Origin: Rhodospirillaceae bacterium
GTDB taxonomy: Bacteria; Pseudomonadota; Alphaproteobacteria; UBA6615
Direction of reading: 5' to 3'
Length of the DNA: 64,000 nucleotides
NCBI GenBank assembly: GCA_018702955.1
Contig: JABJEK010000144.1
Span: 1-64,000 of the forward strand
Within the stretch, counting starts at the first letter, position 1; every line of letters begins with the position of its first letter. Below are positions 7,687 to 17,126 of this stretch, in pieces. The notes under the pieces are model-generated. The model was not told the DNA's origin. It did not search any database and worked only from the letters and a program-made list of their open reading frames with translations. The position numbers and the translations under genes were made by a program.

Positions 7687-8292
7687 GTGGCCGAAGACAC
7701 GTCGAACGACACGAATGCAGTGAATGACGACAATCCACACGACAGCAACCTGCTGCCGGCACTGACCCTCGTCCTCGGCGGCGCCCGGTCGGGCAAGAGC
7801 CACCATGCCGAAACCCTGATCGCCGGGCATCTGGACGCGAGCGACAGCATCACGCGGCCAACCTATATCGCCACCGCGGAGGCCGGCGACGGCGAGATGG
7901 TCAACCGGATCGCGGATCACCGCGCCCGGCGCGGCGACCGCTGGCACACGGTGGAAACCCTTCTCGCCCTCGCCGACACGATCGTCGCGGCGACATCGGA
8001 CGGACAGCCCGCACTGGTCGATTGCCTGACCCTGTGGTTGTCGAACGCGATGCATGCCGAACTCGACCTCGACACCGAAACATCGACCCTGCTGGACGCC
8101 TTCACTCACGCCAACGGCCCGGTGGTCTGCGTATCCAACGAGGTCGGCCTCGGGATCGTCCCGGACAACGCGCTCGCCCGTGCCTTCCGCGACGCGGCCG
8201 GGCGCCTCAATCAACAGGTCGCCGCACAGGCGGACCGGGTCGACTTCGTCGCCGCCGGCATCCCCATAACCCTGAAAAACGAGTTGTCATGA
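7687..8292 (+). CDS. cobU: Adenosylcobinamide kinase / adenosylcobinamide-phosphate guanylyltransferase CobU
   Basis: 201 residues. The protein activates adenosylcobinamide by phosphorylation and GMP transfer. The P-loop LVLGGARSGKS follows a variable leader of about 20 residues, then HRARRGDRWHTVE (guanylylated histidine region), LVDCLTLWLSN and VSNEVGLGIVPDNALARAFR, all diagnostic for CobU/CobP. GTG at 7687 is chosen because a strong AGGAGG lies nine bases upstream; the longer open frame would run through the riboswitch. It is the first gene of the riboswitch-controlled operon and overlaps cobW by 4 bases (ATGA). Confidence 0.93.
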   Translation: MAEDTSNDTNAVNDDNPHDSNLLPALTLVLGGARSGKSHHAETLIAGHLDASDSITRPTYIATAEAGDGEMVNRIADHRARRGDRWHTVETLLALADTIVAATSDGQPALVDCLTLWLSNAMHAELDLDTETSTLLDAFTHANGPVVCVSNEVGLGIVPDNALARAFRDAAGRLNQQVAAQADRVDFVAAGIPITLKNELS

Positions 8293-9314
8293 ACCGTATT
8301 CCCGCCACCGTCGTCACCGGCTTTCTCGGCGCCGGCAAGACAAGCCTGATCCGTCATCTGCTGGAAAATGCGGGCGGCCGCCGCATCGCCCTGGTGATCA
8401 ACGAGTTCGGCGATCTCGGCATCGACCGGGGCATCGTCGAGGGCTGCGCCATTCCCGGCTGCGAAGACGACGACATCGTCGAGCTGGCCAACGGCTGCAT
8501 CTGCTGCACGGTGGCCGACGACTTTCTGCCAACCATAACCGCGCTGCTCGATCGCGCCGACCCGCCCGATCACATCGTCATCGAGACCTCCGGCCTGGCG
8601 CTGCCCAAGCCGCTGCTCAAGGCCTTCGCCTGGCCCGAGGTGCGCGCGCGCACGACCGTCGACGGGGTGGTCACGGTGATCGATGCGGCCGCCGTCGCGT
8701 CCGGGCGCTTCGCCGACGATCCCGCGGCCATCGCCGCGGCCCAGGCCGAGGACCCGTCGCTGGACCATGACAACCCGCTGGAGGAACTGTTCGTCGATCA
8801 GGTGAGCTGCGCCGACCTGATCATCGTCAACAAGGCCGACCTGGTGGATGAAGGCGACGGTTCGGTCGAGGCAGCGCTGGCACCCCACCGCCGCGCCGGC
8901 GTACGCGCCGTGTCCGCGACCCATGGTCGGCTCGACCCGGCGGTCCTGCTCGGGCTCGACGCCGAGGCCCAGGATGATCTCGACACGCGGCCCAGTGTGC
9001 ATGACGGCGAGGAAGAGCACGACCATGATGACTTCGACAGCTTCATCGTCGCGCTCGGTTCGATCGACGATCCCGACGCGCTCGAACGCCGCCTGATCGA
9101 TGCCGTGAACCGCCACGATATTTTTCGCATCAAGGGCTTCGCCCATGTCCCCGGCAAGCCCCGGCGCCTCGTGGTCCAGGGCGTGGGCAGCCGCTTCCAG
9201 CGCTACTTCGACCGCGATTGGGCCGACGGCGAGACACCGCGCACGGAACTCGTCGTCATCGGGCGCAGCGGCATGGACCGGACCGGTATCGAAGCGGTGC
9301 TCCAGGGCGGCTGA
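8289..9314 (+). CDS. cobW: CobW-type GTPase metallochaperone
   Basis: 341 residues of the COG0523 G3E GTPase family. P-loop GFLGAGKTSLIRHLL begins at about residue 10, the zinc/cobalt-binding NGCICC motif at about 74-79, Walker B ETSGLA, the guanine motif NKADLV, and a C-terminal CobW_C domain. A His/Asp-rich linker (EEEHDHDDFD) near residue 240 could bind metal. CobW proteins are thought to deliver cobalt to CobN during late insertion; the neighbouring cobN gene, coupled by a one-base overlap, supports this role over a zinc-chaperone role. Confidence 0.92.
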   Translation: MNRIPATVVTGFLGAGKTSLIRHLLENAGGRRIALVINEFGDLGIDRGIVEGCAIPGCEDDDIVELANGCICCTVADDFLPTITALLDRADPPDHIVIETSGLALPKPLLKAFAWPEVRARTTVDGVVTVIDAAAVASGRFADDPAAIAAAQAEDPSLDHDNPLEELFVDQVSCADLIIVNKADLVDEGDGSVEAALAPHRRAGVRAVSATHGRLDPAVLLGLDAEAQDDLDTRPSVHDGEEEHDHDDFDSFIVALGSIDDPDALERRLIDAVNRHDIFRIKGFAHVPGKPRRLVVQGVGSRFQRYFDRDWADGETPRTELVVIGRSGMDRTGIEAVLQGG

Positions 9315-12300
9315 TGCATCTTCTCGCCGCCGTCCCGGGAACCGTTGACGACGGCTCCGAAGCGATCGATCTGGGCCAGTCGCCCGGGGATATCGTTGTT
9401 CTCACGGCCGCGGACACCGAAATCGCCGCGCTCGCCATGGCAAACCGGTCGCGGCTCGCCGACGACCCGGGTGCGCCGAGCCTGCGCTTGGCGAACTATC
9501 TGCGCCTCGCCCACAACATGTCGGTCGACCTGTATGTCGACGACATCGTGCGCCACGCGAAGCTCGTGGTCTGCCGCCTGCTGGGCGGGCGCGGTTACTG
9601 GCCCTACGGTGTCGATGAAATCGTCGCGGCCTGCCGGGCGGCGGATATTCCCGTCGCTCTCCTGCCGGGCGACGATCAACCCGATGCCGAGCTGGCGGGC
9701 CTCGCCTCCCTCGACGCGGGCGATGCCCATCGCCTCTGGCAGTATCTCGTGCATGGCGGGATCGACAACGCGGGGAACTTCCTCGCCTTCGCCGAAACGC
9801 TTATCGGAAATGAAAGGAACTGGCACGAACCCGCACCCCTGACCCGCGCCGGGCTGTACCGGCCGGGCGAAAGCGCCGCAACACTGGACGGCTTGCGCGC
9901 GCACTGGATCGACGGTGCACCTGTTGCGGGCATTATTTTCTATCGGGCGCTGATGCAGGCCGCGAACCTGGCACCGATTGATGCGTTGATCAGAGCGTTA
10001 CACGAAGAGGGCCTCAACCCCCTGCCGATCCACGCCGCGAGCCTGAAAGACCCGCTCGCCGCCGCGATGATCGCCGAGACGTTCGCCGCCGCACCCCCCG
10101 ACGTGATCCTCAACGCCACGGGCTTCGCCCTGTCGGCACCCGGCGCACCGATCGAGCGCGGGCCCTTCGCGCAAACCGATGCCCCGGTGCTGCAGGTTGT
10201 CCTGGCCGGCAGCAGTGAAGACAATTGGCGCGACGGCGCGAACGGCCTGTCGGCGCGTGACATCGCCATGAACGTCGCCCTTCCCGAGGTCGATGGCCGG
10301 GTGCTGGCCCGTGCCGTGTCCTTCAAGGGTTCGGACGTCCGTGACGATCTCACCCAAACCGATATCGTCGCCCATGTGCCGGTCCCGGACCGGGTCGAGT
10401 TCACCGCCCAGCTCGCGGCCAGCTGGGCGCGGCTGCGCCAGACCCCGGTCGACCAGCGCCGGGTCGCCATCGTGCTCGCCAACTACCCCAACCGCGACGG
10501 GCGGATCGGCAACGGCGTGGGCCTCGACACCCCCGCCGGGGTCGTGCGCGCGCTCGAGGCGATGGCCGACGCCGGGTACGACGTCAGCGACATACCGGCG
10601 GACGGCGATGCGCTGGTCACCCGCCTGCAGGCCGGCCCGACCAATGCCGGGGCGGCGGGGCGTGTCATCGAAGAGACGCTGCCGCTGCCCGACTACGAGA
10701 TATTTTTCGCAAGCCTGCCGGCAAGCGTCCGCGATGCGGTGATCGAACGCTGGGGGCCGCCCGAGGCCGACCCGATGTTCATGTCCGGCCACACGGATTG
10801 CGGCGCATTCGCCGTGCCCGCCTTTCGCTGCGGCGCGATCGCGATCGGGCTGCAGCCGGCGCGCGGTTACAACATCGACCCGGCGGCGAGCTATCACGAC
10901 CCCGACCTCGTGCCACCCCACGGCTACTTCGCCTTCTACGCCTGGACACGCGAATGTTTTGCGGCCCACGCCGTCGTCCATTTCGGCAAGCACGGCAACC
11001 TCGAATGGCTGCCCGGCAAGGCCGTCGCCCTGTCGCAGGAATGCTTTCCCGAAGCGGCATTGGGGCCGCTGCCCCACATCTACCCGTTTATCGTCAACGA
11101 TCCCGGCGAAGGCACCCAGGCGAAACGCCGGGCGGCCGCCGTGATCATCGACCACCTCACACCGCCGCTGGCACGCGCGGAGACCTATGGCCCGCTGAAG
11201 GACCTGGAAGCGCTGGTCGACGAGTATTACGAGGCGGCGAATGTGGATCCGCGCCGGCTCGCCGTGCTCGGCCGCCAGATCGTCGCACTGGTCCGCGAAA
11301 CAGGCCTCGACCGCGACCTCGGCTTCGCCGCCGACGCGGACCTGACCGATACCGACGCGCTCAACCGCCTCGATGGCTATCTGTGTGAACTCAAGGAACT
11401 CCAGATCCGCGACGGTCTGCATGTGTTCGGGCAAGCTCCCACGGGGGACTTGCGGACGGGGCTTCTCTCCGCGCTGGTCCGGTTGCCGCGCGGCACGGAA
11501 ACCCCCGGCGATGCGTCATTGTCGCGCGCGTTGGCGCAGGATCTCGGGCTCGGGTTCGATCCGCTGGAATGTGATTTCGCGGCGACGTGGGACGGGCCAA
11601 AACCGACGGCCCTCACCGATGATCAGCCCTGGCGCACAGCGGGTGACACGGTCGAGCGGCTGGAGCTCCTCTCCGCGGCGCTGATCGACGGGACGACCGC
11701 GCCTGACGCGGGCTGGGGCGCCACGACGGCGGTGCTGACCTCTCTCGCCCAGACGATCGCGCCCGCAATCGATATTTCGGGCGACGCCGAATTGAACGGC
11801 CTCCTCACCGGCCTCGACGGGCGGTTCGTCGCCCCCGGCCCGTCGGGTGCGCCCACCCGCGGCCGGCCGGATGTTTTGCCGACGGGCCGCAATTTCTACT
11901 CCGTCGACACCCGCACCGTGCCCACGCCCGCCGCATGGGAACTGGGCTGGAAATCGGCGCAACTGCTGGTCGAGGCCCACGCCCAGACCCATGGCGACTG
12001 GCCCCGTGCGGTGGCGCTTTCGGCCTGGGGCACCAGCAACATGCGAACCGGTGGCGACGACATCGCCCAGGCGCTGGCCATGATCGGCGCGCAGCCGACC
12101 TGGGACAGCGCCTCGCGACGCGTCACAGGTTTCGAGATCATGCCCGTGTCCGTGCTCGACCGCCCGCGCGTGGATGTAACGCTACGGGTATCCGGTTTCT
12201 TCCGCGACGCGTTCCCGGGCCTGATCGATCTGTTCGACAGCGCCGTCACCGCGATCGCCGCCATCACCGACGAGAGCGAGCGGGAAAACCCGCTGGCGGC

Positions 12301-13108
12301 GCGCACCGCCGCCGAAACGGCCCGGCTCGTCGCAGCAGGCATCCCGGCTGACGACGCCCGGCGTCGGGCCGGCTATCGCGTGTTCGGCTCCAAACCGGGC
12401 GCCTACGGGGCCGGGTTGCAGGCGTTGATCGACGAGCAAGGCTGGAACACGGCCGACGACCTCGCCGCCGCTTACATCGCCTGGGGCGGCTGGGCCTATG
12501 GTGCGGGCACCGGGTCGGGCCGCGAGGAATCCTATGGCGTCGCGGCGCATGACACCTTCGCCCAACGCCTCGGGCGGGTCGAAGCCGTGATCCACAATCA
12601 GGACAACCGCGAGCATGATTTGCTCGACAGCGACGACTACTACCAGTTCGAGGGCGGGCTGGCGGCGGCGGTAACGGCGGAGTCTGGTCAAGAACCAACG
12701 GTCTATCACAACGACCATTCGCGGCCATTCGCGCCCGCGATCCGGACCCTGGAAGACGAAATTTCACGCGTGGTGCGCGGCCGCGTGACCAACCCCAAAT
12801 GGATCGAGGGCGTCATGCGCCACGGCTACAAGGGCGCGTTTGAGATGGCGGCGACCGTCGATTATCTGTTCGCCTTTGCCGCGACCACGAGCGCCGTGCG
12901 CGACGATCAGTTCGACGCGGTCTACAGAGCCTTCCTCGATGACGACAAGGTTCGCGGGTTCCTCGCCGAGCACAACCCGGCGGCGCTGGCCGAAATGGCC
13001 GAACGCTTCCTCGAGGCCACCGAACGCGGCCTGTGGCAGGCGCGGTCCAACTCGGCCTATGCTCGCCTGAGCGAACTCGCCGGCCGGCGACTGGAGAACA
13101 GCGCATGA
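9314..13108 (+). CDS. cobN: Cobaltochelatase large subunit CobN
   Basis: 1264 residues, the expected size for CobN. It is the catalytic subunit of the ATP-dependent chelatase that inserts cobalt into hydrogenobyrinate a,c-diamide in the late-insertion pathway. Recognised stretches include HFGKHGNLEWLPGK, PHIYPFIVNDPGEGTQAKRR, ATGRNFYSVD-like PTGRNFYSVDTR, WGTSNMRTGGDDIAQAL, FRVSGFFRD-like LRVSGFFRDAFPGLIDLFD and YGAGTGSGREESYG. No frameshift is seen. The partner ATPase subunits CobS/CobT (or ChlI/ChlD-like) are not in the window; the cobS and cobT genes here are unrelated enzymes of nucleotide-loop assembly. Confidence 0.95.
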   Translation: MHLLAAVPGTVDDGSEAIDLGQSPGDIVVLTAADTEIAALAMANRSRLADDPGAPSLRLANYLRLAHNMSVDLYVDDIVRHAKLVVCRLLGGRGYWPYGVDEIVAACRAADIPVALLPGDDQPDAELAGLASLDAGDAHRLWQYLVHGGIDNAGNFLAFAETLIGNERNWHEPAPLTRAGLYRPGESAATLDGLRAHWIDGAPVAGIIFYRALMQAANLAPIDALIRALHEEGLNPLPIHAASLKDPLAAAMIAETFAAAPPDVILNATGFALSAPGAPIERGPFAQTDAPVLQVVLAGSSEDNWRDGANGLSARDIAMNVALPEVDGRVLARAVSFKGSDVRDDLTQTDIVAHVPVPDRVEFTAQLAASWARLRQTPVDQRRVAIVLANYPNRDGRIGNGVGLDTPAGVVRALEAMADAGYDVSDIPADGDALVTRLQAGPTNAGAAGRVIEETLPLPDYEIFFASLPASVRDAVIERWGPPEADPMFMSGHTDCGAFAVPAFRCGAIAIGLQPARGYNIDPAASYHDPDLVPPHGYFAFYAWTRECFAAHAVVHFGKHGNLEWLPGKAVALSQECFPEAALGPLPHIYPFIVNDPGEGTQAKRRAAAVIIDHLTPPLARAETYGPLKDLEALVDEYYEAANVDPRRLAVLGRQIVALVRETGLDRDLGFAADADLTDTDALNRLDGYLCELKELQIRDGLHVFGQAPTGDLRTGLLSALVRLPRGTETPGDASLSRALAQDLGLGFDPLECDFAATWDGPKPTALTDDQPWRTAGDTVERLELLSAALIDGTTAPDAGWGATTAVLTSLAQTIAPAIDISGDAELNGLLTGLDGRFVAPGPSGAPTRGRPDVLPTGRNFYSVDTRTVPTPAAWELGWKSAQLLVEAHAQTHGDWPRAVALSAWGTSNMRTGGDDIAQALAMIGAQPTWDSASRRVTGFEIMPVSVLDRPRVDVTLRVSGFFRDAFPGLIDLFDSAVTAIAAITDESERENPLAARTAAETARLVAAGIPADDARRRAGYRVFGSKPGAYGAGLQALIDEQGWNTADDLAAAYIAWGGWAYGAGTGSGREESYGVAAHDTFAQRLGRVEAVIHNQDNREHDLLDSDDYYQFEGGLAAAVTAESGQEPTVYHNDHSRPFAPAIRTLEDEISRVVRGRVTNPKWIEGVMRHGYKGAFEMAATVDYLFAFAATTSAVRDDQFDAVYRAFLDDDKVRGFLAEHNPAALAEMAERFLEATERGLWQARSNSAYARLSELAGRRLENSA

Positions 13109-13731
13109 GCGATACAGAGAAAAACGACGACGACACCGACGACGCGCGTTGGGCGGACAAGAAGCGTAAGCAGAAGGCGGCGCGCGACCGCATGCTCGCC
13201 ACCAAGACCCGCGAGAAGGGCCTGCTGATGGTCCATACCGGCAAGGGCAAGGGCAAGACCACGGCGGCCATGGGCCTCGCGATGCGCGCGCTCGGCAACG
13301 GCATGAAGGTCGGGATCATCCAGTTCGTGAAGGGCAAGTGGGAGACCGGCGAGCGGGAAATCTTCGAGCATTTCCCCGACCGGGTAACGATCAAGGTCAT
13401 GGGCGAGGGCTTCTCCTGGGATTCGCAAGATCGCCAGCGCGACATCGCCGCCGCCGAGGCCGCCTGGGAAATGGCGAAGGAGATGATCGGCGATCCGGCC
13501 TACGGGCTGGTGGTGCTCGACGAGCTCAACATCCCGCTGCGCTATGACCATCTTGATATCAACGACGTGGTCGCCGGGCTCCTGGCCAAGCAACCCGACA
13601 TGCATGTCGTCGTCACCGGGAGGAATGCCAAGCCCGAGCTGATCGAGGCCGCCGACATGGTCACCGACATGACGATGGTGAAGCACCATTTCCGCGACGA
13701 CGTAAAGGCGCAGAAGGGCATCGAATTCTGA
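13105..13731 (+). CDS. cobO: Cob(I)yrinic acid a,c-diamide adenosyltransferase CobO
   Basis: 208 residues of the CobA/CobO/BtuR family that adds the 5'-deoxyadenosyl group to the cobalt. The P-loop [16 protein letters not shown] is at about 45-60, followed by [21 protein letters not shown] and [13 protein letters not shown]. The charged N-terminal leader is typical of CobO. It overlaps the end of cobN by 4 bases (ATGA) and precedes cobQ by 13 bases, so it is within the riboswitch operon. Confidence 0.95.
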   Translation: MSDTEKNDDDTDDARWADKKRKQKAARDRMLATKTREKGLLMVHTGKGKGKTTAAMGLAMRALGNGMKVGIIQFVKGKWETGEREIFEHFPDRVTIKVMGEGFSWDSQDRQRDIAAAEAAWEMAKEMIGDPAYGLVVLDELNIPLRYDHLDINDVVAGLLAKQPDMHVVVTGRNAKPELIEAADMVTDMTMVKHHFRDDVKAQKGIEF

Positions 13732-13744
13732 GACACGGCCGCCC

Positions 13745-15256
13745 ATGACCCCTCCGATGAGAACCCCGGCCGTCATGTTCCAGGGCACCGGCTCGGACGT
13801 CGGCAAGTCGCTGATCGTCGCCGGGCTGTCGCGGCTGTTTGCCCGGCAGGGAATCTCGGTGCGCCCGTTCAAGCCGCAGAACATGTCCAACAATGCCGCA
13901 CCCGCGATCTCGCATGATACGGGCTGGGGCGAGATCGGCCGGGCCCAGGCATTGCAGGCGCGCGCCGCCGGGCTTGCGCCCCACACCGACATGAACCCGG
14001 TCCTGCTCAAACCGCAATCCGATATCGGTGCGCAGCTGGTGGTGAACGGCCGGGTTTCGGGCAACGCCGACGCGCGTGCCTATCACGCGCTCAAGCCATC
14101 GCTATTGCCCGGTGTGCTCGACGCCTACGATCGCCTCGCCGACGGCGCCGACCTGGTGCTGATCGAGGGAGCCGGCAGCCCCGCCGAGGTCAATCTACGC
14201 GCCGGCGACATCGCCAATATGGGCTTCGCCGAGGCCGCCGACGTGCCGGTGGTCCTGGTCGGCGACATCGAACGCGGCGGCGTGATCGCCGCGCTCGTCG
14301 GCACCTGGGAATTGCTGCCGCCGGATGAACGCGCGCGGCTCACGGGCTTCATCGTCAACCGGTTTCGCGGCGATCCGGGCCTGTTCGACGACGCGCTGCC
14401 GATTATCCGCGAACGCACCGGCATGAAAGCGCTTGGGATTTTGCCCTGGCTCGAGACCGCGCGAGACCTGCCGGCCGAAGATACAGCCTCGCTCGCGGAT
14501 CGCTATGACGGGGCCGGCTGGCGGGCCGCCGATATCAAGATCGCGGTGCCCCGGCTGCCGCGTATCGCCAATTTCGACGATCTCGACCCCCTGGCGGCCG
14601 AACCCGACGTGGCGTTGCGGCTCGTGGAACCCGGTGAAGCGCTGCCGCCCGACGCAAATCTGCTTTTGCTGTGCGGCTCGAAGTCCACCCGCGGCGATAT
14701 GGCGGCAATGCGCGAAAACGGCTGGGCCGACCAGATCGAAGCGGCGGCCCGGCGCGGCGCCCATGTCGTCGGCATCTGCGGCGGCTACCAGATGCTCGGG
14801 CACCGTATCGCGGACCCCAAGGGCATCGAGGGTCAACCCGGCGCGACGGCGGGGCTTGGCCTGCTGGACATCGAGACGGCCATGACAGACGAGAAGGCGC
14901 TGGCGCCGGTAACCGGAACATCGCCCGTGACGGGTGACGCGATCAGCGGATTCGAGATGCATATGGGCGACACGGCCGGCCCCGACACCGCACGACCGAT
15001 GCTGGCGATCGACGGCCCGGACACACCGCGCCCCGACGGCGCCCGCAGCACCGACGGGCGTATCTGCGGGACCTATGTCCATGGTGTTTTCGCCGCGGAC
15101 GGTTTTCGCCACAATTTTCTCAAGCGCCTGTATCCCGCGCGGAGCGTCGGTTTCGCCTGGAACCAGCATATAGACGTTGCGCTCGACCGGCTGGCCGACC
15201 ACATAGAAGAGCATATTGATACAGCGCGGATATTGGAGATCGCGCGCCGCACTTAA
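13745..15256 (+). CDS. cobQ: Cobyric acid synthase CobQ
   Basis: 503 residues. CobQ amidates the b, d, e and g side chains of adenosylcobyrinate a,c-diamide using glutamine and ATP. The N-terminal dethiobiotin-synthetase-like domain has [15 protein letters not shown] and [12 protein letters not shown]; the C-terminal triad-type glutaminase domain has the cysteine nucleophile in [10 protein letters not shown] and the histidine in GTYVHGVFA. An alternative in-frame ATG lies at 13757. This appears to be the last gene of the riboswitch operon. Confidence 0.95.
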   Translation: MTPPMRTPAVMFQGTGSDVGKSLIVAGLSRLFARQGISVRPFKPQNMSNNAAPAISHDTGWGEIGRAQALQARAAGLAPHTDMNPVLLKPQSDIGAQLVVNGRVSGNADARAYHALKPSLLPGVLDAYDRLADGADLVLIEGAGSPAEVNLRAGDIANMGFAEAADVPVVLVGDIERGGVIAALVGTWELLPPDERARLTGFIVNRFRGDPGLFDDALPIIRERTGMKALGILPWLETARDLPAEDTASLADRYDGAGWRAADIKIAVPRLPRIANFDDLDPLAAEPDVALRLVEPGEALPPDANLLLLCGSKSTRGDMAAMRENGWADQIEAAARRGAHVVGICGGYQMLGHRIADPKGIEGQPGATAGLGLLDIETAMTDEKALAPVTGTSPVTGDAISGFEMHMGDTAGPDTARPMLAIDGPDTPRPDGARSTDGRICGTYVHGVFAADGFRHNFLKRLYPARSVGFAWNQHIDVALDRLADHIEEHIDTARILEIARRT

Positions 15257-15278
15257 CGCCACGAAAGCGAAGCGGACC

Positions 15279-15995
15279 ATGCGCCATTTGAAATCAGGTC
15301 TAATGATTGCCGCCGCACTGATGCTTGCGGCCTTGCCCGCGCCTGCCTTCGCGGGCGCTATCCATAAAGACGTGCCCGAGAAGGTCGACCCGGACAAGCG
15401 CTACCTGATCTACCTCCATGGCGCCTGGCTGGAATCCCACGCCCTGTCGGAACCCCACCCGAAACGCGGGGTTTACCAGTATGAGAAAATACTGGCGGAG
15501 CTGGCCGCACGCGATTTCGAGGTGATCTCGGAATTGCGCGTTGGCAAACCCAACCCGCGCAAATACACGCGTACACGTGTGATTCCGCAGATCAATGCCC
15601 TTCTGGAAAAGGGCGTTCCTGCAAACAGAATAACCGTCGTAGGCTTTTCCAAAGGCGGGACCATGACCCTGGTCCTTTCGGCGCAGGCAGGAAAATCAGG
15701 ATTGAACATCGTGAACCTGGCCGGGTGCGGCAAAGGGCGGTTCCGCGCGGCCTATGACAGCTTCCTGAAGAATGACGCATCGAAGATGCAGGGGCGTATG
15801 TTGTCTCTCTACGACCCGGCAGATCTCATCGCCGGTACGTGCGAGGAAGCGGCCAAACTGGGCGCGCGGCTGAAGATGACCGAAGTGGCCCTCAAGGCCG
15901 GCAAGGGACATGCAACTTTCTACAGCCCCAACCCGGCATGGCTCGACCGGATCGCGAGCTGGTCGGCTGCCGCCGGAAAGCCGAAGACCAACTAG
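15279..15995 (+). CDS. Secreted alpha/beta-hydrolase-like protein
   Basis: 238 residues. The N terminus is a clear Sec signal peptide with likely cleavage after AFA (about residue 25). The mature part starts with RYLIYLHGAWLES (oxyanion-loop-like HG) and carries the nucleophile elbow VVGFSKGGTM, GxSxG-type serine around residue 125; GKGHATFY near the C terminus may supply the catalytic histidine. A periplasmic esterase or peptidase role fits, but the substrate is unknown. ATG 15279 is chosen because the longer frame overlaps cobQ without a signal peptide. It lies 22 bases after cobQ and might be co-transcribed with it. Confidence 0.75.
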   Translation: MRHLKSGLMIAAALMLAALPAPAFAGAIHKDVPEKVDPDKRYLIYLHGAWLESHALSEPHPKRGVYQYEKILAELAARDFEVISELRVGKPNPRKYTRTRVIPQINALLEKGVPANRITVVGFSKGGTMTLVLSAQAGKSGLNIVNLAGCGKGRFRAAYDSFLKNDASKMQGRMLSLYDPADLIAGTCEEAAKLGARLKMTEVALKAGKGHATFYSPNPAWLDRIASWSAAAGKPKTN

Positions 15996-16001
15996 ACGTC
16001 A

Positions 16002-16997
16002 CTATCGAAGCAACATCGTGGCGAGCAGCGCAACAATCACCGCCTCGAACAGGCAGGCCACGACAAACAGATAGAGCGCGCGCCGGATATCGGCGCTGCC
16101 GATCTGCGCGCTGAACTCCCCGCCAACCCAGGGTTCATCCTCGACCGCGCCGTCATAGCTGCGCGGCCCTGCGAGTGCGACCCCGATGCCGCCCGCCATG
16201 GCCGCCTCGGGCCAGCCCGCATTCGGTGACCGGTGCTTGCCGCCGTCACGCGCCATCACCCGCAGCGCCGACATTGGACGGCCGCGCGGGACGAACAGGC
16301 TGGCGACAACGATCATCACTGCCGCGATACGAGCCGGCACGTAGTTCAGGACATCGTCGAGGCGTGCGGCGACCATGCCGAACGCGCCGTGGCGGGGCGT
16401 CCGGTAGCCGATCATCGAATCCATCGTGTTGACCGTCTTGTAGACCAGCAGCCCCGGCAGCCCGAGCAACAGATACCAGAACACAGGCGCCACCACGCCG
16501 TCGGCGAAATTCTCGGCCAGGCTTTCGATCGAGGCCCGCGCCACGCCGTGAGCATCGAGGTCCCTGGGATCGCGGCCGACAATACGCGCGACCGCGACCC
16601 GGGCACCTTCCAGCCCATCACGGTCGAGCGCACGGGCGACGGCACGCACATGATCGAACAGGCTGCGCTGGGCCACCAACAGGGCGATCGTGGTCAGCTC
16701 GATAATCCAGCCATGCGGAAACATGCGCGCGAGATCGGTCAGGCCCCAGCCAATCGCGGCCGCGAGCCCCACCATCAGCACCACGACCACCGCGCCGCGC
16801 GCACGGCGTGCGGAATCGCTGCGCTGTTCGCGGTTGAGGCGCCGGTCGAACCATCCAACGAGGCCGCCTATCGCCGCCACGGGGTGAGGAATCACCCGAA
16901 AAAGGGCCCCAAACTCGCCGAAAACAGCGTCTATCACGAGTGCGGCAAACAGGATCGCCGCGATCGAAAGGCCCGCGATTTCTGGGTTCAGGAACAT
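16002..16997 (-). CDS. cobD: Adenosylcobinamide-phosphate synthase CobD (CbiB)
   Basis: 331 residues, inner-membrane enzyme that attaches aminopropanol phosphate (or its precursor) to adenosylcobyric acid. Family marks are the N-terminal helix followed by VIPHPVAAIGGLVGWFDRR, then ARIVGRDPRDLDAHGVARA, SLAENFADGVVAPVFWYLL, NTMDSMIGYR and DDVLNYVPARI. Several hydrophobic segments are evident. I start at ATG 16997 (MFLNPEIAG) rather than 17033 because the first 12 residues of the longer frame look non-coding. It diverges from cbiX across about 130 bases in which I see no riboswitch. Confidence 0.93.
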   Translation of the reverse strand: MFLNPEIAGLSIAAILFAALVIDAVFGEFGALFRVIPHPVAAIGGLVGWFDRRLNREQRSDSARRARGAVVVVLMVGLAAAIGWGLTDLARMFPHGWIIELTTIALLVAQRSLFDHVRAVARALDRDGLEGARVAVARIVGRDPRDLDAHGVARASIESLAENFADGVVAPVFWYLLLGLPGLLVYKTVNTMDSMIGYRTPRHGAFGMVAARLDDVLNYVPARIAAVMIVVASLFVPRGRPMSALRVMARDGGKHRSPNAGWPEAAMAGGIGVALAGPRSYDGAVEDEPWVGGEFSAQIGSADIRRALYLFVVACLFEAVIVALLATMLLR

Positions 16998-17126
16998 CGC
17001 GGCATCCTGCGAGCGCCAGCCGCGCCGGGTCAATCACGCGCCGGTCGGCGCACAAGTCCGACAATTGCGCTTGTCCCCTTGGCCGGGCGGGACCGGCATG
17101 GTCTATTGCGCGTTCAGGAGCGATAT

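Noticed and set aside
9998..11434. A 478-codon minus-strand open frame inside cobN
   Set aside because: It lies entirely antisense to a strongly conserved CobN frame; its composition is the usual shadow of GC-rich coding DNA and it shows no recognisable motif.
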